Positions 38,390-47,787 of a stretch of 64,000 nt of DNA are shown here, piece by piece. Both the position numbers and the translations under genes were made by a program. The notes below the pieces were generated by a model. That model did no database searches. It saw nothing but the letters and a program-made list of their open reading frames with translations, and was not told the DNA's origin. The stretch's first letter is position 1; every line of letters starts with the position of its first letter. Location: positions 549,333 through 613,332 of the forward strand of contig NZ_JACSQU010000002.1 in NCBI RefSeq assembly GCF_014836405.1, given 5' to 3'. This DNA comes from Brevundimonas guildfordensis. GTDB taxonomy: Bacteria > Pseudomonadota > Alphaproteobacteria > Caulobacterales > Caulobacteraceae.

Positions 38390-38721
38390 TGGCCACCGAC
38401 GATCTCTCGCTTGAGGAATTCGGCGATTCCACCGCTGTGACTCTGGCCGATGACGGCGGCGAGAAGTCTGCCGTCGACCTGGCCCCCGTCTTCGACGTGC
38501 CGGTCAACATTTCGGCCGTGCTGGGCAAGGCGCACATGTCGGTCGCCCAACTGCTGAAGCTGAACAAGGGCTCGGTGCTGGAGCTGGACCGCAAGGTCGG
38601 CGAGGCCATCGACATCTTCGTCAACAACCGCCTGGTGGCGCGCGGCGAGGTCGTCGTCGTCGAGGACCGCCTGGGCGTGACCATGACGGAAATCATCAAG
38701 ACCGAGGACAAGGGCGCCTGA
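38389..38721 (+). CDS. fliN: Flagellar motor switch protein FliN
   Basis: 110 residues. FliN makes the lower C-ring with FliM and helps export and direction switching. The SpoA-type domain covers about 30-105: FDVPVNISAVLGKAHMSVAQLLKLNKGSVLELD and FVNNRLVARGEVVVVEDRLGVTMTEII, nearly identical in pattern to other FliN proteins. The N-terminal 29 residues are acidic and variable. It lies in the fliF operon, 41 bases before flbD. Confidence 0.96.
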   Translation: MATDDLSLEEFGDSTAVTLADDGGEKSAVDLAPVFDVPVNISAVLGKAHMSVAQLLKLNKGSVLELDRKVGEAIDIFVNNRLVARGEVVVVEDRLGVTMTEIIKTEDKGA

Positions 38722-38762
38722 TCGGCCGCCCCGTCACGGACAGGATTTGAAGGAGTAGGGCG

Positions 38763-40172
<1,410 letters not shown>

Positions 40173-40176
40173 TCCG

Positions 40177-41061
40177 GTGCGCGCCGACCGTCGCACCCTG
40201 CTGATCGGCGCGGGCGCCCTCGCACTGGGCGGCTGTGCGCGAGCGACGGAGCCTGCGGCCGTCGAACCGGTCGCGCTCGATCTCGACCTGTCGGCGCTGG
40301 AGGCCCGTCATGGCGGCCGCCTCGGCGTCTCGGTCGCGAGCGAGGGCAAGCGCGCCGCCTGGCGTGGCGACGAACGCTTTGTCTACTGCTCGACCTTCAA
40401 GATGTATCTGGCCGCCGCCACCCTGCTGCGCGTTCAGGCGGGACAGGAACGGCTGGACCGGGCGATCCCGGTGACGCAGGCGGACATGATCAGCCATGCT
40501 CCGGTGACGGAGCCGGCCGTCGGTTCGACCCTGACCATCGAGCAACTGATGAAGGGCACGGTCGAGGTCAGCGATAACCCCGCCGCCAACATCCTGATCC
40601 GCGAGATGGGCGGCGTGGACGCTCTTCGCGCCTTCTACCGGGGCATCGGCGACGACAGCACGCGCGTCGATCGTCTCGAGCCGGAACTGAATGTCGCGGA
40701 CGACGACAAGGACACCATCACCCCCCACCAGTCGGTGCAGAACATCCAGCGCCTGCTGGTTGACGCCAACACGCCTTTGAACCCGGAATCCAAGGCCCTG
40801 TTGATGCGCTGGCTGGTCGACAGCCCGTCGGGAGCCGGGCGGATAAAGGCTGGCGCGCCCGCTGGCTGGACCGTGGCGCACAAGACCGGCACCGGCGGCT
40901 ATGGCCCGGTCAACGACATCGGCCTGATCCTGCCGCCGGACGGCGAGCCCATCGCCATCGCTGTCTATTTCCACGCCACGAAGGATTCGACCGACGCTCA
41001 GCGCGAGGCGGTCATCGCCGACGCGACCCGGCTGGCGCTCAAGGCGCTGGGGCATGGCTGA
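40177..41061 (+). CDS. bla: Class A beta-lactamase, lipoprotein type
   Basis: 294 residues from GTG 40177, four bases after flbD. It is a serine beta-lactamase hydrolysing beta-lactam rings. All family motifs are present: S72-T-F-K75, S132-D-N, E168-P-E-L-N172 (omega-loop glutamate) and K236-T-G. The N-terminus MRADRRTLLIGAGALALGGC has twin arginines and a lipobox cysteine at 20, suggesting Tat or Sec export and lipid anchoring in the envelope. A cysteine precedes the catalytic serine as in class A carbapenemases, but the partner position after KTGT is glycine, so that disulfide cannot form. The substrate range is not predictable. Confidence 0.93.
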   Translation: MRADRRTLLIGAGALALGGCARATEPAAVEPVALDLDLSALEARHGGRLGVSVASEGKRAAWRGDERFVYCSTFKMYLAAATLLRVQAGQERLDRAIPVTQADMISHAPVTEPAVGSTLTIEQLMKGTVEVSDNPAANILIREMGGVDALRAFYRGIGDDSTRVDRLEPELNVADDDKDTITPHQSVQNIQRLLVDANTPLNPESKALLMRWLVDSPSGAGRIKAGAPAGWTVAHKTGTGGYGPVNDIGLILPPDGEPIAIAVYFHATKDSTDAQREAVIADATRLALKALGHG

Positions 41062-41108
41062 GGGCCGCCGAATCCTGTCATCAGGCGGCATGACCTGCGC
41101 TCTTCGCC

Positions 41109-43208
41109 ATGGCTGACGCGCCGATCCTGATGAAGGACGGCCTGGCGCGCCCCACCGGGCGCGACGCGCTCGGCTGGCTGCTGCGCGGCGAAGTCGGCAT
41201 GGCCGTCGGCGTCATCGCCGTCATCATGCTGCTGATCGTGCCGATCCCGAAGATGCTTCTGGATCTGCTGCTGGCGATCTCGCTTGTCTCCAGCGTGCTG
41301 ATCCTGATGACGGCCGTGATGATGAAGCGGCCGCTGGACTTCGCCATCTTCCCCACGGTGCTGCTGGTCTCGACCCTGTATCGGCTGGGGCTGAACCTGG
41401 CCTCGACGCGGCTGATCCTCAGCAATGGCCAGGAAGGCCACGACAGCGCCGGCAAGATCATTCAGGCCTTCGGCGAGCTGATGATGGGGGGCAACTTCAT
41501 CATCGGGGTGATCATCTTCGCCATCCTGCTGGTGGTGAACTTCGTCGTCATCACCAAGGGCGCGACCCGCATCGCCGAGGTCTCGGCCCGCTTCACCCTG
41601 GACTCCATGCCGGGCAAGCAGATGGCGATCGACGCCGACCTGTCGTCCGGCCTGATCGACGAGGCCCAGGCCAAGCTGCGCCGCAAGGAGCTGGAGCAGG
41701 AATCGACCTTCTTCGGGGCCATGGACGGCGCCTCGAAGTTCGTGCGCGGCGATGCCGTCGCGGGCCTGATCATCACCTTCATCAACGTCATCGGCGGCCT
41801 GCTCATTGGGGTGCTGCAGCACGGCATGCCGGCCATGGAGGCGGCCAATACCTATGTGCAGCTGACCGTCGGCGACGGCCTGGTGACGCAGATCCCGGCC
41901 ATCATCGTCTCGGTCGCCGCCGGCTTCCTGGTGACCAAGGCCGGGGTCGAGGGCTCGGCGGACAAGGCCTTCGCCGCGCAACTGGCGACGAACCCCGTAT
42001 CGCTGGGCGTGGTGTCCGGTACGTCGGGCCTGATCGGCCTGATCCCGGGGATGCCGCTGCTGCCGTTCGCGGCGCTGGCGCTCGGCACCGGCTTCATGGC
42101 GTGGAAGCTGGGCCGCGACCGTCTCAAGCCGCCGCCCGCCGAGCCGGTCGATCTCAAGCCCAGGGAGGAGGTGGAAGAGCCGATCGCCACCGCCCTGACC
42201 ATCGACGAGGTCAAGATCGAGCTGGGCTACGCGCTTCTGGCCCTGATCAACGACCTTGAGGGCCGGCGCCTGACGGACCAGATCCGCGCCCTGCGCCGGT
42301 CGCTGGCCCAGGAGTACGGCTTCGTCATGCCCAGCGTGCGCATCCTCGACAACATGCGCCTGCCCAATCAGGGCTACGCCATCCGCATCAAGGAGATGGA
42401 CGCCGGCTCGGGCGAGGTGCGCCTGGCGTCGCTAATGGCCATGGACCCGGCCGGGCGTCAGGTCGAACTGCCCGGCGAGCACACCCGCGAGCCCGCCTTC
42501 GGCCTGCCCGCCACCTGGATCGACGAGTCCCTGCGCGAGGAGGCGACCTTCCGCGGCTACACCATCGTCGACCCCTCGACGGTGCTGACCACCCACCTGA
42601 CCGAGATCCTCAAGGAGAACATGGCCGAGCTGCTCTCCTACGCCGAGGTGCAGAAGCTGCTGAAGGAGCTGAAGGGCGAGGAGCAGAAGCTGGTCGAGGA
42701 GCTGATCCCCTCGGTCGTCACCGTGACGACGCTTCAGCGCGTGCTGCAGAGCCTGCTGCGCGAGAAGGTGTCGATCCGCGACCTGCCCGCCATTCTGGAG
42801 GGCCTGGCCGAAGCGGCGCCGCACACCACCAGCGTCGCCACCCTGGTCGAGCACGTCCGCGGCCGCCTGGCGCGTCAGCTGTGCTGGCAACACAGGGCCG
42901 ACGACGGGGCCCTGCCGATCGTCACCCTTTCGCCGGAATGGGAACAGGCCTTCGCCGACAGCCTGGTCGGTCCGGGCGAGGATAAGCAGCTGGCCATGGC
43001 CCCCAGCAAGCTTCAGGATTTCATCCGCGCCGTCCGCGACGTGTTCGAGCGCGCCGCCATGACGGGCGAGAACCCGGTCCTGCTGACCGGACCGCAGGTG
43101 CGCCCCTACGTCCGCTCCATCATCGAACGCTTCCGGGGACAGACGGTGGTGATGAGCCAGAACGAGATTCATCCCAAGGCCCGGCTGCGCACGGTCGGCT
43201 CGGTCTAG
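41109..43208 (+). CDS. flhA: Flagellar export apparatus protein FlhA
   Basis: 699 residues. FlhA is the main ring of the flagellar type III export gate. The N-terminal half carries about eight membrane segments and the FHIPEP signature region (LLVSTLYRLGLNLASTRLIL, GATRIAEVSARFTLDSMPGKQMAIDADLSSG). The cytoplasmic half (about 345-690) binds chaperone-substrate complexes (PAVGRQVELPGEH, YTIVDPSTVLTTHLTEIL, LLREKVSIRDLPAILEGLAEA). No strong ribosome site precedes ATG 41109; the gene may rely on transcription from the fliF operon or its own promoter in the 47-base gap after the beta-lactamase. Confidence 0.97.
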   Translation: MADAPILMKDGLARPTGRDALGWLLRGEVGMAVGVIAVIMLLIVPIPKMLLDLLLAISLVSSVLILMTAVMMKRPLDFAIFPTVLLVSTLYRLGLNLASTRLILSNGQEGHDSAGKIIQAFGELMMGGNFIIGVIIFAILLVVNFVVITKGATRIAEVSARFTLDSMPGKQMAIDADLSSGLIDEAQAKLRRKELEQESTFFGAMDGASKFVRGDAVAGLIITFINVIGGLLIGVLQHGMPAMEAANTYVQLTVGDGLVTQIPAIIVSVAAGFLVTKAGVEGSADKAFAAQLATNPVSLGVVSGTSGLIGLIPGMPLLPFAALALGTGFMAWKLGRDRLKPPPAEPVDLKPREEVEEPIATALTIDEVKIELGYALLALINDLEGRRLTDQIRALRRSLAQEYGFVMPSVRILDNMRLPNQGYAIRIKEMDAGSGEVRLASLMAMDPAGRQVELPGEHTREPAFGLPATWIDESLREEATFRGYTIVDPSTVLTTHLTEILKENMAELLSYAEVQKLLKELKGEEQKLVEELIPSVVTVTTLQRVLQSLLREKVSIRDLPAILEGLAEAAPHTTSVATLVEHVRGRLARQLCWQHRADDGALPIVTLSPEWEQAFADSLVGPGEDKQLAMAPSKLQDFIRAVRDVFERAAMTGENPVLLTGPQVRPYVRSIIERFRGQTVVMSQNEIHPKARLRTVGSV

Positions 43209-43251
43209 CCGACTTCACGGTTAATCGCTGGACACCGCGCAGGCGGCGAAT

Positions 43252-44799
43252 ATGGTTTCGGCCATGAAACGCATTCGGCCGGTCCTGCGCACCTTCGGAA
43301 CTTTTCTGCGCACCCCGACCCTCAGTCGCTCCATCATCGCGCTTCTGGCCCTGGCCATCCTGCTGTTGATGGCGGTGAACGCCGCGACCTTCGTCATGAT
43401 CCAGCGGACGGCGGCCTATAACGACACCGTCGATCACAGCCAGCAGGTCCGTCTGGCGGCCAAGGACATGCTGATGCTGCTGACCGACGCGGAGACGGGC
43501 CAGCGTGGCTTCATGCTGACGGCGCGAACGGAGTATCTGGGTCTGTACGAGAACGCCGTGGCCAAGCTCCCGGGCGTGATCGAGCGGATGGAGCAACTGG
43601 CCGTCGACGACGACGGTCAGGGCCAGCGCGTGGCGGCGGTGAAAGGGCTCTATCGGGAGCGGCTGGACCTGATGGCCGAAACCATCGAGCTGACGCGCAC
43701 CGGGCGGATCGGCGAAGCGGTGTCGCTGATCCGGAACGGCCGCGGCAAGGCCCTGATGGACCAGATCCGCGCCGAGCTGTCTGCGGTGGATGCGGAGGAA
43801 GCCCAGCGCCTGTCGGAAAGGACGCGCCAGTCCGAGCGGGCGCAGACCGTGACGGTCGCCGTCAACGCCCTGGCCGCGATCCTGGTCCTGATCCTGGCGG
43901 GCATCAGCGTCTGGATGGTGCGGCGCTATGTGGCCGAGATCGAAGAGGCGCATTTCGAGCTGGACCGGGTCAACGCCGGGCTCGAAAACGAGGTTCGCGA
44001 CCGCACCGCAGAACTGACCCGCGCCAATGAAGAGATCCAGCGGTTCGCCTATATCGTCAGCCACGACCTGCGGGCGCCTCTGGTCAACGTCATGGGCTAC
44101 ACCTCCGAGCTGGAGCAGGTCAGCAAGGCCCTGGAGCAACAGCTGACGACGCTGGAGACGACCCACCCGGAACTGGTCGATGCAGAGGCGCTGCGCTCTG
44201 TACGGGAGGACGCGCCCGAGGCCGTGGGCTTCATTCGCGCCTCGACAGCCAAGATGGACCGACTGATCAACGCCATCCTGCGTCTCTCGCGCGAAGGGCG
44301 GCGCGCCTTGCTGCCGGAGTCGCTGGACATGACGGCCATGGTCCGGGCCGTCGCCGACACCGTCAGCCATCAGGTGACCGAAACGGGAGGCGAGATCGTG
44401 ATCAGCGATCTGCCCATGATGGAGAACGACCGCCTGTCGATCGAGCAGATCTTCAGCAATCTGATCGACAACGCCGTCAAATACCGCCAGGCGGGCCGCC
44501 CGATCCATATCGAGGTCAGCGGCCAGCAGGAGCCGGACGGCTGGGTCTCCTATGCGGTGAGGGACAACGGCCGAGGCGTCTCGCCCAGGGATCACGAGCG
44601 GATCTTCGAGCTGTTCCGGCGCTCGGGCAAACAGGATACGCCGGGCGAGGGGCTGGGCCTGGCGTTCGTGAGAAACATCGTTCGGCGCATGGGCGGCACG
44701 ATCGAGGTTGAGTCTGAACTGGGGGAAGGCTCGACTTTTTACCTGAAATTTCCGAAGCGTCTCGTTATGCTGGGTGACCATCAAGGAGATCGCCTGTGA
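43252..44799 (+). CDS. CHASE3-domain sensor histidine kinase
   Basis: 515 residues (ATG 43264 would remove four). Membrane segments at about 27-50 and 200-222 flank an extracytoplasmic CHASE3-type helical sensor (LTDAETGQRGFMLTARTEYL). A coiled coil (225-265) leads to the acceptor His271 in YIVSHDLRAPL and an HATPase domain with NLIDNAVKYRQ, DNGRGVS and GEGLGLAFVRNI. Kinases of this layout, related to phytochrome-type kinases, pair with single-domain regulators. Its stop overlaps the next gene by four bases (GTGA). The stimulus is unknown. Confidence 0.92.
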   Translation: MVSAMKRIRPVLRTFGTFLRTPTLSRSIIALLALAILLLMAVNAATFVMIQRTAAYNDTVDHSQQVRLAAKDMLMLLTDAETGQRGFMLTARTEYLGLYENAVAKLPGVIERMEQLAVDDDGQGQRVAAVKGLYRERLDLMAETIELTRTGRIGEAVSLIRNGRGKALMDQIRAELSAVDAEEAQRLSERTRQSERAQTVTVAVNALAAILVLILAGISVWMVRRYVAEIEEAHFELDRVNAGLENEVRDRTAELTRANEEIQRFAYIVSHDLRAPLVNVMGYTSELEQVSKALEQQLTTLETTHPELVDAEALRSVREDAPEAVGFIRASTAKMDRLINAILRLSREGRRALLPESLDMTAMVRAVADTVSHQVTETGGEIVISDLPMMENDRLSIEQIFSNLIDNAVKYRQAGRPIHIEVSGQQEPDGWVSYAVRDNGRGVSPRDHERIFELFRRSGKQDTPGEGLGLAFVRNIVRRMGGTIEVESELGEGSTFYLKFPKRLVMLGDHQGDRL

Positions 44800-45218
44800 G
44801 CCACTCGGTGAAGATCGTCATGGTTGAGGACGACCACGGCCACGCCAAGCTCATTGAGAAGAACATTCGCCGGGCGAATATCGCCAACGATATCGTTCAC
44901 TTCGACCATGGCGATGCGGCGCTGGACTACCTGTTCCAAGAAGAGGTCCGGCGCAGCGGTCCGCTGTTGATCCTGCTGGACCTCAATCTGCCGGACATGT
45001 CGGGCACGGACATCCTGGAGCGGGTCAAGGCGGACGAGCGCCTGCGCCGCGCCCCGGTGGTGGTGCTGACGACGACGGATGACAAGGGCGAGATCCAGCG
45101 CTGCTACGACCTGGGCTGCAACGTCTACATCACCAAGCCGGTCGACTATGAGGCTTTCGCGGGCGCGATCCGCCAGCTGGGCCTGTTCCTTTCCGTCATG
45201 CAGGCCCCAGAGATCTGA
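44796..45218 (+). CDS. Single-domain response regulator (Rcp1-like)
   Basis: 140 residues from GTG 44796, with AAGGAG upstream and a four-base overlap with the kinase. The whole protein is one receiver domain: acidic pocket MVEDDHGHA, acceptor Asp62 in ILLDLNLPDMSG, TTTDDKGEI and the conserved Lys in YITKPVDYEAF. It has no output domain, so it likely passes phosphate on or binds a partner; the adjacent receiver-kinase protein is an obvious candidate (inference). Confidence 0.92.
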   Translation: MSHSVKIVMVEDDHGHAKLIEKNIRRANIANDIVHFDHGDAALDYLFQEEVRRSGPLLILLDLNLPDMSGTDILERVKADERLRRAPVVVLTTTDDKGEIQRCYDLGCNVYITKPVDYEAFAGAIRQLGLFLSVMQAPEI

Positions 45219-45221
45219 CGC

Positions 45222-46265
45222 GTGGACCAGGTCAACGCCCCTATCCGGCTTCTATACATCGACGACGACCGCGGCCTGTCGCGTCTGGTGCAGAAGGAAC
45301 TGGAGCGCCACGGGTATCAGGTGGTCTGCGCGCCCGACGCCGACGCCGGCTATGAGGCGCTGAAGGCGGACGCCTTCGATGTCTGCGCCCTGGATCACTA
45401 CATGCCCGGCCGCGACGGCCTGGACGTTTTGCCGGACATCCTGGCGCTGCCGAAGCCGCCCCCTGTGGTGTATGTCACCGGCGCTCAGGAAGGCCGCATC
45501 GCCGTGGCGGCCCTGCGCGCCGGCGCGGCCGACTATGTCATCAAGGACGTGTCCGAGGACTTCACCGCCCTGCTGCGCTCGGCGATCGAGGACGCTCTGC
45601 TGCGACGCCGCCTGGAGCATGAGAACCAGCGGGCGCAAGACGAGGTTCGTCAGGAGCGCGACCGGGCCGAAGCCCTGCTGCGCGAGGTGAACCACCGGGT
45701 CGGCAACTCGCTGCAACTGGTCTCCAGCTTCATCTCCCTTCAGTTGCGCCAGCTCGCCGACGAGGGCGCGCGCGCCGCCCTGCGCGAGGCGCAGGTCCGC
45801 ATCGAGGCTGTCGCCCATGTCCACCGCCGCCTCTACACCTCGGCGGACGTCGAACGCGTCCAGATGGACGAGTATCTGGCCGGCCTCGTTGAGGAGCTGA
45901 GCAAGTCGATCGGGCCGGATGGCGACGGATCGCGGCTCATCCTGAGCGCCGAACCCCTGCAGGTGACGACCGATCAGGCCGTGTCCCTGGGGGTGATCGT
46001 GACCGAGCTGGTCACGAACGCCGTCAAATACGCCTACAATCCGGGCGCGGCGGGTGAAATCCGCATCATCCTGGAACAGGCGGAGGACGGCGCGCGGGCC
46101 TTGCTGACGGTCGAGGACGACGGGCCGGGCCTCGGCGAGGGGGCGCCCAAGGGGACAGGGCTGGGCTCCAAGATCATTTCGGCCATGGCCAGCGGCCTGC
46201 GCTCCGCGGTCGAGGTCGACCCGGCCCACCGCGGCGTGCGCGCTCGACTGGCGTTCGATCTCTGA
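45222..46265 (+). CDS. Receiver-linked HWE/HisKA_2-family histidine kinase
   Basis: 347 residues from GTG 45222, three bases after the previous stop. The N-terminal receiver (about 8-125) has YIDDDRGLS, acceptor Asp58 in CALDHYMPG and VIKDVSED (Lys108). A coiled-coil linker of about 25 residues precedes the acceptor His158 in [17 protein letters not shown], a HisKA_2 motif, then an HATPase domain ([22 protein letters not shown]). Such response-regulator kinases can act in the alphaproteobacterial general stress pathway upstream of PhyR. Nothing here proves this, though a candidate EcfG promoter lies 511 bases downstream. Confidence 0.88.
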   Translation: MDQVNAPIRLLYIDDDRGLSRLVQKELERHGYQVVCAPDADAGYEALKADAFDVCALDHYMPGRDGLDVLPDILALPKPPPVVYVTGAQEGRIAVAALRAGAADYVIKDVSEDFTALLRSAIEDALLRRRLEHENQRAQDEVRQERDRAEALLREVNHRVGNSLQLVSSFISLQLRQLADEGARAALREAQVRIEAVAHVHRRLYTSADVERVQMDEYLAGLVEELSKSIGPDGDGSRLILSAEPLQVTTDQAVSLGVIVTELVTNAVKYAYNPGAAGEIRIILEQAEDGARALLTVEDDGPGLGEGAPKGTGLGSKIISAMASGLRSAVEVDPAHRGVRARLAFDL

Positions 46266-46317
46266 GCGGGTTTTTGGGACTTTCGCCCCGCGGCCCGGCG
46301 GGGTTAAGCTCGGTGAA

Positions 46318-46794
46318 ATGAAGCTTCAGTTCGGCACGTCCCGCCCCGGTCTCGACTACATCCACCGCCCTGCGGTTTTCGGCATCGCCGAGCGCGACGG
46401 CCGCCTGGCCTGTGTCCGCGTGGATCGCGGCGAGGGCGGCGCCTATTACGACCTGCCCGGCGGCGCCCTGGACGGCGACGAAACCGAACAGCAGGCCCTC
46501 ACGCGCGAGTTCGCCGAAGAGACCGGCCTGATCATCCAGCCGGTCGATCGCCTGACCGAGGCGGGGCAGTATTTCCTCAAGTCAGACGGCACGCCCGTGA
46601 ACAACGTCGGCGGCGTCTGGGTGGTCAGCGTGACCGGGGCTGATCCATCCACGAAACAGGAAGCCGACCACGAGCTGGTCTGGATGGAGCCGATGCGCGC
46701 CTTGTTCAGCCTCCGCCATGAGGCCCATAGCTGGGCCGTCGCCCGCTGGCTGCGCGATCGTCATGTCGCAGCTTCGGAACCGCGGCAAACATAG
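46318..46794 (+). CDS. Nudix hydrolase
   Basis: 158 residues. The Nudix box reads GGALDGDETEQQALTREFAEETGL (about 55-78), matching Gx5Ex7REUxEEx(G) with one-residue variation. Such enzymes cleave nucleoside diphosphates linked to another group; the substrate is unknown. GVWVVSVTGAD and HELVWMEP follow. It is cytoplasmic. Its final 19 bases overlap a candidate EcfG-type promoter for csbD. Confidence 0.87.
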   Translation: MKLQFGTSRPGLDYIHRPAVFGIAERDGRLACVRVDRGEGGAYYDLPGGALDGDETEQQALTREFAEETGLIIQPVDRLTEAGQYFLKSDGTPVNNVGGVWVVSVTGADPSTKQEADHELVWMEPMRALFSLRHEAHSWAVARWLRDRHVAASEPRQT

Positions 46795-46800
46795 GGGGTT
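46776..46800 (+). promoter_or_regulatory. Candidate EcfG (general stress sigma factor) promoter for csbD
   Basis: GGAAC at 46776-46780, 16 bases, then GGTT at 46797-46800 resembles the GGAAC-N16/17-CGTT promoter used by alphaproteobacterial EcfG/SigT sigma factors (three of four at the -10). It lies 53-77 bases upstream of the CsbD-family gene, a family often in stress regulons. Confidence 0.45.
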
Positions 46801-46852
46801 GTTTTCCCTGAGAGACCGCCATTCCCGGCGGTCGCTGTACAGGGAGTCCAAC

Positions 46853-47035
46853 ATGGCCGATCACGACCGCATCGAAGGCGCCGCCAAGAACATCGGCGGT
46901 AAGGTCAAGGAAGCCGCCGGCAAGGTGACCGGCGATGAAAAGCTGAAAGCCGAAGGCCGCGCCGATCAGGTCGAAGGCAAGGTCCAGAACGCCGTCGGCG
47001 GCGTCAAGGACGCCCTGAAGGGCGACAAGGGCTGA
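46853..47035 (+). CDS. CsbD-family stress protein
   Basis: 60 residues, starting at ATG 46853 with AGGGAG upstream. The family pattern DRIEGAAKNIGGKVKEAAGKVTGDEKLKAEGRADQVEGKVQNAVGGVKD covers the whole chain; it is hydrophilic and helical. CsbD is a sigmaB-controlled protein of unknown mechanism in Bacillus, and relatives are stress-induced in many bacteria. A candidate EcfG promoter lies just upstream and a GC-rich hairpin follows. Confidence 0.92.
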   Translation: MADHDRIEGAAKNIGGKVKEAAGKVTGDEKLKAEGRADQVEGKVQNAVGGVKDALKGDKG

Positions 47036-47059
47036 CGTCTATCCGTTTGGCGACGATCC

Positions 47060-47089
47060 GGCCGCCGTTCCCCCGGGGGACCGGCGGCC
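47060..47089 (+). terminator. GC-rich hairpin after csbD
   Basis: GGCCGCCG at 47060-47067 pairs with CGGCGGCC at 47082-47089, with inner CCCC/GGGG pairing. Only a short T-containing tail follows (TTCTC), so it is a likely but weak terminator. Confidence 0.55.
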
Positions 47090-47190
47090 TTCTCATGGCC
47101 GGTCCCGCCTGGCCAGGCGGCTGGACAGTGGGTGCGGGGCGATCTAGCGTCGCCGTAATGCTTCTGCAAAGCTGAGATCCGGGGGGATTC

Positions 47191-47727
47191 GTGAAATACG
47201 TCGGCGCTGCCGTTTGGCTGCTCGCGGGGGCGGCGACCTGTGCGTTCGCTCCGGAACCCGGCGCGGCGCTCGTGCCCGAGCAAGTGGCGGCGCTGGGCGG
47301 CTGCTGGGAAAGCGTCGGATCGGTGATGGGGAAAGCCGTCTCGATCGCCCTGGCCGCCAAGCCTATCACAGAGGGGGCTCTCTTCCTTGTGGAAGTCGAG
47401 AACGTCGCCGTGGGCGATCCCGCTGATCGCTACGCGGCGCACCTCATTTTCGGCGGCAAGACGAGCCCCGCCGAAGGCGGTGAAGGGGCGACCGTCACGG
47501 GCTTCTACGCGGACAGCTTCGGCGGCGACGGCGTGGCGGCGGGCTCGGGCTCCGTTCGTCCCCACGGCTTCGAGATCGCTTACGCCTATCCGCAGGCCAG
47601 CTTCGTCAATCGCTGGACCATCATGCCGAACGCGCTGTCCTGGACCATCACGGCGACCGACCTCGCGGGCTCCGAACAGGGCTTCGCCGGCTATGAAATG
47701 ACCAGAGCGGAGTGCCCCGTCGACTGA
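47191..47727 (+). CDS. Exported protein of unknown function
   Basis: 178 residues from GTG 47191. A signal peptide covers about 1-19 (MKYVGAAVWLLAGAATCAF). The mature chain is predicted beta-rich from alternating strands (GALFLVEVENVAVGD, YAAHLIFGGKTS, GATVTGFYADSF, ALSWTITATDLAG), ending with a cysteine near the terminus; another cysteine lies at about residue 38. This could be a small periplasmic beta-barrel such as a lipocalin-like protein, but I do not recognise the family. It stands alone between csbD and a convergent VWA gene. Confidence 0.65.
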   Translation: MKYVGAAVWLLAGAATCAFAPEPGAALVPEQVAALGGCWESVGSVMGKAVSIALAAKPITEGALFLVEVENVAVGDPADRYAAHLIFGGKTSPAEGGEGATVTGFYADSFGGDGVAAGSGSVRPHGFEIAYAYPQASFVNRWTIMPNALSWTITATDLAGSEQGFAGYEMTRAECPVD

Positions 47728-47787
47728 CCGCCCAATGTCGCGAGCGCTGGTGAGCGGCCCTCGACGAGCTATCGACCCCTGCATAAG

